From Maylandia zebra (Eukaryota > Chordata > Actinopteri > Cichliformes > Cichlidae): a stretch of DNA of 64,000 nucleotides. Made by a program: the position numbers and the translations under genes. Below, piece after piece: positions 60,559 through 64,000 of the stretch. The DNA lies in NCBI RefSeq assembly GCF_041146795.1, contig NC_135185.1, positions 22,030,529 through 22,094,528 on the forward strand, given 5' to 3'. Each line of letters opens with the position of its first letter. Within the stretch, counting starts at the first letter, position 1. Under the pieces are notes generated by a model. That model was given only the letters and a program-made list of their open reading frames with translations, ran no database searches and was not told where the DNA came from.

Positions 60559-61035
60559 GGCTTTTGTACGACTCTGTATCACTGTGTGAACTCTGGGCCT
60601 GTATATGCTCCCGTACAGTAGTAATCTCCTGCATCTGCAGCCTGAACTCCATTGATTGTCAAAGTGAACTCAGGCTCAGATCCACTGCTGCTGAAATGAC
60701 TCGGAGTATCAGACTGGCGTCTGCTGATTTTGAGAAACAGCCGTTTGGGAGGCTGTCCAGGTTTCTGAAGGTAGTAACTAAGTCCAGCAACTCCTTGTGG
60801 CACTAATGGTCACAGTGCCTGACAGACTTGGCTTAACAGAGTCAGAAAACTATTGGCAAAAAACTTTGAAATGAGAACTAAAATGATGTGAATCTTGAGG
60901 AAAAAACAACAGAAAATGTATCAGGTTAAATCAGAGAAACATTAACAGCACAAACTGAATTAAAAACAAACAAGTAAAAAGTCTCTCACCCTGACTCAGA
61001 AAGTCAAACATTATAATCAGAGTTACTGGAAACAT
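60559..61035 (-). pseudogene. Hybrid V3/V2 pseudogene (I1)
   Basis: From its RSS (nonamer ACAAAAGCC at 60,559-60,567; heptamer CACAGTG at 60,580-60,586) to FR2 it is V3-type (YYCTGAYTGPEF, SHFSSSGSEPE). From FR2 upward it is V2-type, with the V2 leader (60,990-61,035) and a V2 FR1 with stops. The switch lies in the FR2 sequence CAGAAACCTGGACAGCC that both subgroups share. This points to a deletion between the pseudo-V2 and V3 of one cassette. It is non-functional. Confidence 0.88.
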
Positions 61036-61039
61036 CACT

Positions 61040-61275
61040 GGACCCTGACCACTGCTTAGAGTAGAGCTTCACCAACACTTCCTGTTGGCATCTGATGTGT
61101 TTTATAGTTTGATGAAGTTACATGTTGCATTTGTTGCAATAACCCTGTAAATGTTTGACTCATTATTGATGTGCAATTTTATCAGCGAATATTATCCATG
61201 TTGTGCTTTAAAACAATGCTGTAAAAAAAGTTGAAATCACAAAGTAAAATCACAGCTTAAGAAAAACAACTTTGT
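61040..61275 (+). pseudogene. C-A 3' end with 3' UTR (long scrap)
   Basis: Last codons (DPDHCLE-stop) plus about 210 bp of C-A 3' UTR, diverged, with an AAGTAAAATCAC in place of the AATAAA site. It abuts the hybrid gene's leader exactly where tandem cassettes carry the 33 bp scrap, so it shows the older, longer form of that junction. Confidence 0.8.
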
Positions 61276-61530
61276 GGAAATTTCACAAAACTTTATTAAA
61301 TACAAATGCTCCATCAAACCTCATATTTCTATCACAGCAATAAATTTTTTAAATACAGAAAATGATATATTCCACGTTATAGTTTCTATCAGCATTGTAT
61401 AGTTCATAGAGTATTTTTTCATTAGTAAATCATTAGAATGCATTATAGTTTATTAGTTTATGTACGTAAATAAAAAAGTGCAACTGTTTCAATCAGTAAA
61501 CTTGTTTTAATAACAGACATGCTGAGGGAG

Positions 61531-61533
<3 letters not shown>

Positions 61534-61594
<61 letters not shown>
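61534..61594. repeat. (TTGA)n microsatellite
   Basis: About 15 TTGA/GATT units. The following ATTTGTCCCTAGGGAAATTG resembles a retroposon tail. Confidence 0.9.
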
Positions 61595-61649
61595 ATTAAT
61601 AATTAATTTGTCCCTAGGGAAATTGTTTGCAACATAAATTCACATGACT

Positions 61650-62283
61650 TGCAAAGGCGTGGGGGGCTGGGCAAGAGTTAACCCATGTGGACAGCAGTTT
61701 GGTCTTGCTGCCAGTGTTCCGGCGCTGGACATATTAGCCTGCCTACTTTGGTTTGGAGTAAGCACTGGGAGTCATTGGGAGGCGTTGGGAGGCTTTGGGA
61801 GGGGGGTGAGTGCATCTCTGTGTCAGTGTATTTGTTTAATTTGAGCAGACAAAATTCATTGCTACATGCAAGAAATGTATTTCAGTTTTGCTATTATCCA
61901 TATACACACATAATAACAGCCCCTCTCGCTCAGAAGGGCTGTTATTATGTGTGAGAGCAGGTCTGCAGATGTCTGTGAGCACACAGAGCAGAGATCTGAG
62001 CAAGAGCAAAAGCCAACAACTGAGCAACAATGAATCTTGTTTGCTGAAATTAAACTTTTCTTCACTCAAAATAATTTTCTCCTCAAAATGCAACATTTGA
62101 TCTTGCAAATTTTCTTTAGGTTCGCACAGAATAGAGGCACAAAAATAACACCAAAGCCATCTGCCGTGACCGGTTGGCGTGAGGGACACCTATTTAAATG
62201 GTAACTGTAACAAAATATATTTACTCATATTTTGTATTAAATACGTGACGCCGGTACATGTATTCCATTACTCCCCAACACTG
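61650..62283 (-). mobile_element. hAT-like element, longer copy of the LINE insertion
   Basis: It ends (minus-strand start) with CAGTGTTGGGGAGTAATGGA directly next to LINE sequence at 62,284, the same insertion point as in U1 to U5. About 600 bp is kept here against about 34 bp there. It contains an 18 bp perfect inverted repeat (61,905-61,922 and 61,936-61,953). No transposase is seen. The distal end is uncertain. Confidence 0.5.
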
Positions 62284-62494
62284 GAGGCTATAAGAAGATT
62301 CTGTTTCTGTGCTGTGATGAGCTCTGAAACATGACTGAAACTCTTCAAATAAGCCATTCCTCTGCAGATGATCTGTTAGATGTTTGACAACTACTCTTTC
62401 AAGAATGTTTGAGATGAAAGAAAGCTAAGACTAATTAGCTAAGACTGCTGGGTCAAGAGAAGGCTTTTTAAGTAACTGTTTAACTACTGCCAGC
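62284..62494 (-). mobile_element. L2-type LINE fragment (I1), fused to C-A 3' UTR
   Basis: Reverse-transcriptase part of the same LINE copy (FQSCFRAHHSTET region) on the minus strand. It stops at about 62,494 and is joined to C-A 3' UTR sequence. Confidence 0.8.
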
Positions 62495-64000
62495 TGTTTC
62501 TGCTGTTGCGATATTTCTGCAAACATTTGACTTTCTAATGATGTGCATGCTAAGTTTATCAGCTAATATTATCCATGTCGACTTTAAAAAAAGGGTGTAA
62601 TAAAAGTAAAAATCACAAAATAAAATCACAGCTTAAGAAAAATCACTTTTGTTTTGTTCTTGGGGAGAAGCTTTTAAAGGCTTATTTGTGTGCAAAGTCA
62701 GCGATTGCTGTTGACCTTTGAAACAAAAGATAAAGATACCAACTAAAATCCAGCTTTATACTGGTGAAGAGTTGGAAAATTTTCCATCACGAATGTAATA
62801 TGGTCTTATATGTTGCAAAATGTAAAGTCACTGCTGCCCTGCTACAGCTGAACTTTCAACCTCCCAAATCCAACTTTAACACCTGATTCCAACCCTGTGG
62901 TAGGAAACTGAAAAAACAAATACAAACAACATTTTCATGTATGGAATGCAATCATTGTTAAGTTCAAATCAAAGTAGCTGATTAAGTTAAAAACTGTGTA
63001 CAGGGTCTGGGTTCAATATTTGGTTTTGATGACTAGATGAATTTTCTGTGCAAGTTTTTTGACTAAGACTTGGATTTTGAGCCTCTAAGCCCATCCAGTC
63101 TGTTTTCTCAAGGAATTAATACTGCAAAAATCTGACTCAAAGTATCATCAAAGAACAACACATGTTCTCTTGCTTCCCTTCGTGGCCTTCTGGCAAACTG
63201 TAGAATTAATATTAAAATTTTACTAATCAAATTAATAAAATTAACTAAATACATTTTTCTGCAATTTTTGCTAGTTTTCGTTATCCCGATCATGTGGCGG
63301 TTTAATTTTGACCTTGTTGTCACCAATTAGTTTTAAATATGTATTTATGTATGCTGTGATATAAAAAAGTATTTCTTATAATTTGATTTTATTTAAAATG
63401 TGAAACACCCTATAACTTTGTGATTTAAAATGTACTGTATAAACAAAATTATTTTCATATTACCTTATTATCCACAGCAAATTAGAAGTGATACAAAATG
63501 TAGTGAGATAAGCATAATATGTTGCAGATTCTAAACAGTGTTACTTAATTTAAAATCTTCTTAATGATGTGATCAGGAATGAATACATATTTTAGTTTCC
63601 ACCTCTGAAAGTGGACTCAGTGAACCAGTGATGCATGTCAGAGTCTGTATCAGAAGCTCACAGCTGCAACACTGCAAATAGTAACTGAGGGAGGTTTTTG
63701 TACGACTCTGAATCACTGTGTGAATGCTGCAGAATACACTCCCATACAGTAGTAATCTCCTGCATCTGCAGCCTGAACTCCATTGATTGTCAAAGTGAAC
63801 TCAGGCTCAGATCCACTGCTGCTGAAATGACTCGGAGTATCAGATTCACGGCTGCTGATTTGGTAAAACAGCAGTTTGGGAGGCTGTCCAGGTTTCTGTA
63901 GATACCAGCTGAGATCATCATCAACTCCTTCACTGGCTTTACAGCTCAGAGAGACTGTCTCCCCCAAAGCAGCAGCTTTAAACACAGGAGACTGAGTCAC
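62495..64000 (-). repeat. Reverse-oriented IgL cassette I2, partial
   Basis: It starts inside the C-A 3' UTR (TTTCTGCTGTTGCGATATTT) without V1, J or C exon, continues through the V3-C spacer and enters V3. The 72-codon frame recurs at 63,108-63,326. It continues beyond the window. Confidence 0.88.
63693..64000 (-). CDS. Light-chain V3 gene, V exon partial at window edge (I2)
   Basis: V exon from 63,721 to the edge on the minus strand; leader off the window. It reads SLSCKASEGVDDDLSW, YQISSRES and CDR3 MGVYSAA. RSS is CACAGTG (63,714-63,720), 12 bp, ACAAAAACC (63,693-63,701). All visible parts are intact. Its own J-C is deleted; it could join minus-strand J segments of U1 to U5 by deletion or the J at 58,314 by inversion. 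Confidence 0.92.

Larger units (their letters stand above)
57020..62494 (-). repeat. Reverse-oriented IgL cassette I1
   Basis: Order along the plus strand is V1(-), J(+), C-A(+), V3/V2 hybrid(-), C-A scrap with 3' UTR, hAT-like element, LINE(-). This is the mirror of a tandem cassette. It is more diverged than the tandem copies are from each other, so it branched off before their expansion. 57,780-58,260 and 59,600-60,550 are cassette spacers with nothing recognised beyond the 72-codon frame at 59,974-60,192. Confidence 0.9.

Noticed and set aside
61644-62189. Overlapping frames of 66 to 117 codons
   Set aside because: They lie in the hAT-like element without transposase motifs, and frames on both strands overlap the hairpin.

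Overview
The window is vertebrate genomic DNA from a ray-finned fish. It is most likely a percomorph, and a cichlid would fit, but the species cannot be fixed from the sequence. It holds part of an immunoglobulin light-chain (IgL) locus of the kappa-like teleost kind. V segments carry a 12-bp-spacer recombination signal (CACAGTG, 12 bp, ACAAAAACC) and J segments carry a 23-bp-spacer signal. C exons follow their J on the same strand. In nearly every unit the V segments point the opposite way to the neighbouring J-C, so joining would be by inversion. I use three working names for V subgroups: V1 (leader starts MTLITILIW), V2 (leader starts M(MM)FP, lacks the first Ig cysteine) and V3 (leader starts MMMMLLTSLL). 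There are two C families: C-A (GGFPSNW type, ends DHCSE) and C-B (GYSPQGAEVRWEVDG type, ends RCEG).

Layout. Positions 1-22.4 kb are an old, scrambled part of the locus. They hold one pseudo-V2, a complete C-B exon with two J segments separated from it by a 5.5 kb intron, two intact V2 genes, one complete C-A exon with its J, and several relics (orphan V1 promoters and leaders, a truncated V3, three broken C-B pieces). They also hold many mobile-element remnants: SINE, L2-type LINE tails, Tc1, hAT-like and piggyBac-like pieces, and one possible LTR. A broken multi-exon host-type gene, probably of the fish SAMD3-like family, sits inside the C-B J-C intron.

Positions 22.5-55.3 kb are a tandem array of about 6.1 kb cassettes (U1 to U5 whole, U6 cut short). 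Each cassette reads V1(+), LINE fragment(+), pseudo-V2(+), CT/CA microsatellite, V3(+), C-A(-), J(-). A 12.2 kb two-cassette period lies on top of this (U2 resembles U4, U3 resembles U5). Positions 55.3-57.0 kb are a spacer, and 57.0-64.0 kb carry the cassettes in reverse orientation (I1, I2). I1 has an intact C-A, a J with a damaged nonamer and a V3/V2 hybrid pseudogene.

How it works together: each J-C has usable V genes on both sides, so one J-C can in principle join either neighbour by inversion. The reverse-oriented block adds options for deletional joining. About 200-280 bp upstream of most C exons, in J-C sense, the introns keep the string GGAAGTGAAA next to an E-box CAGATG. This is a textbook Ets/IRF composite site as found in mammalian light-chain enhancers, and it is the best candidate here for a shared regulatory element. 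Bases not listed are AT-rich intergenic sequence in which I recognise nothing.
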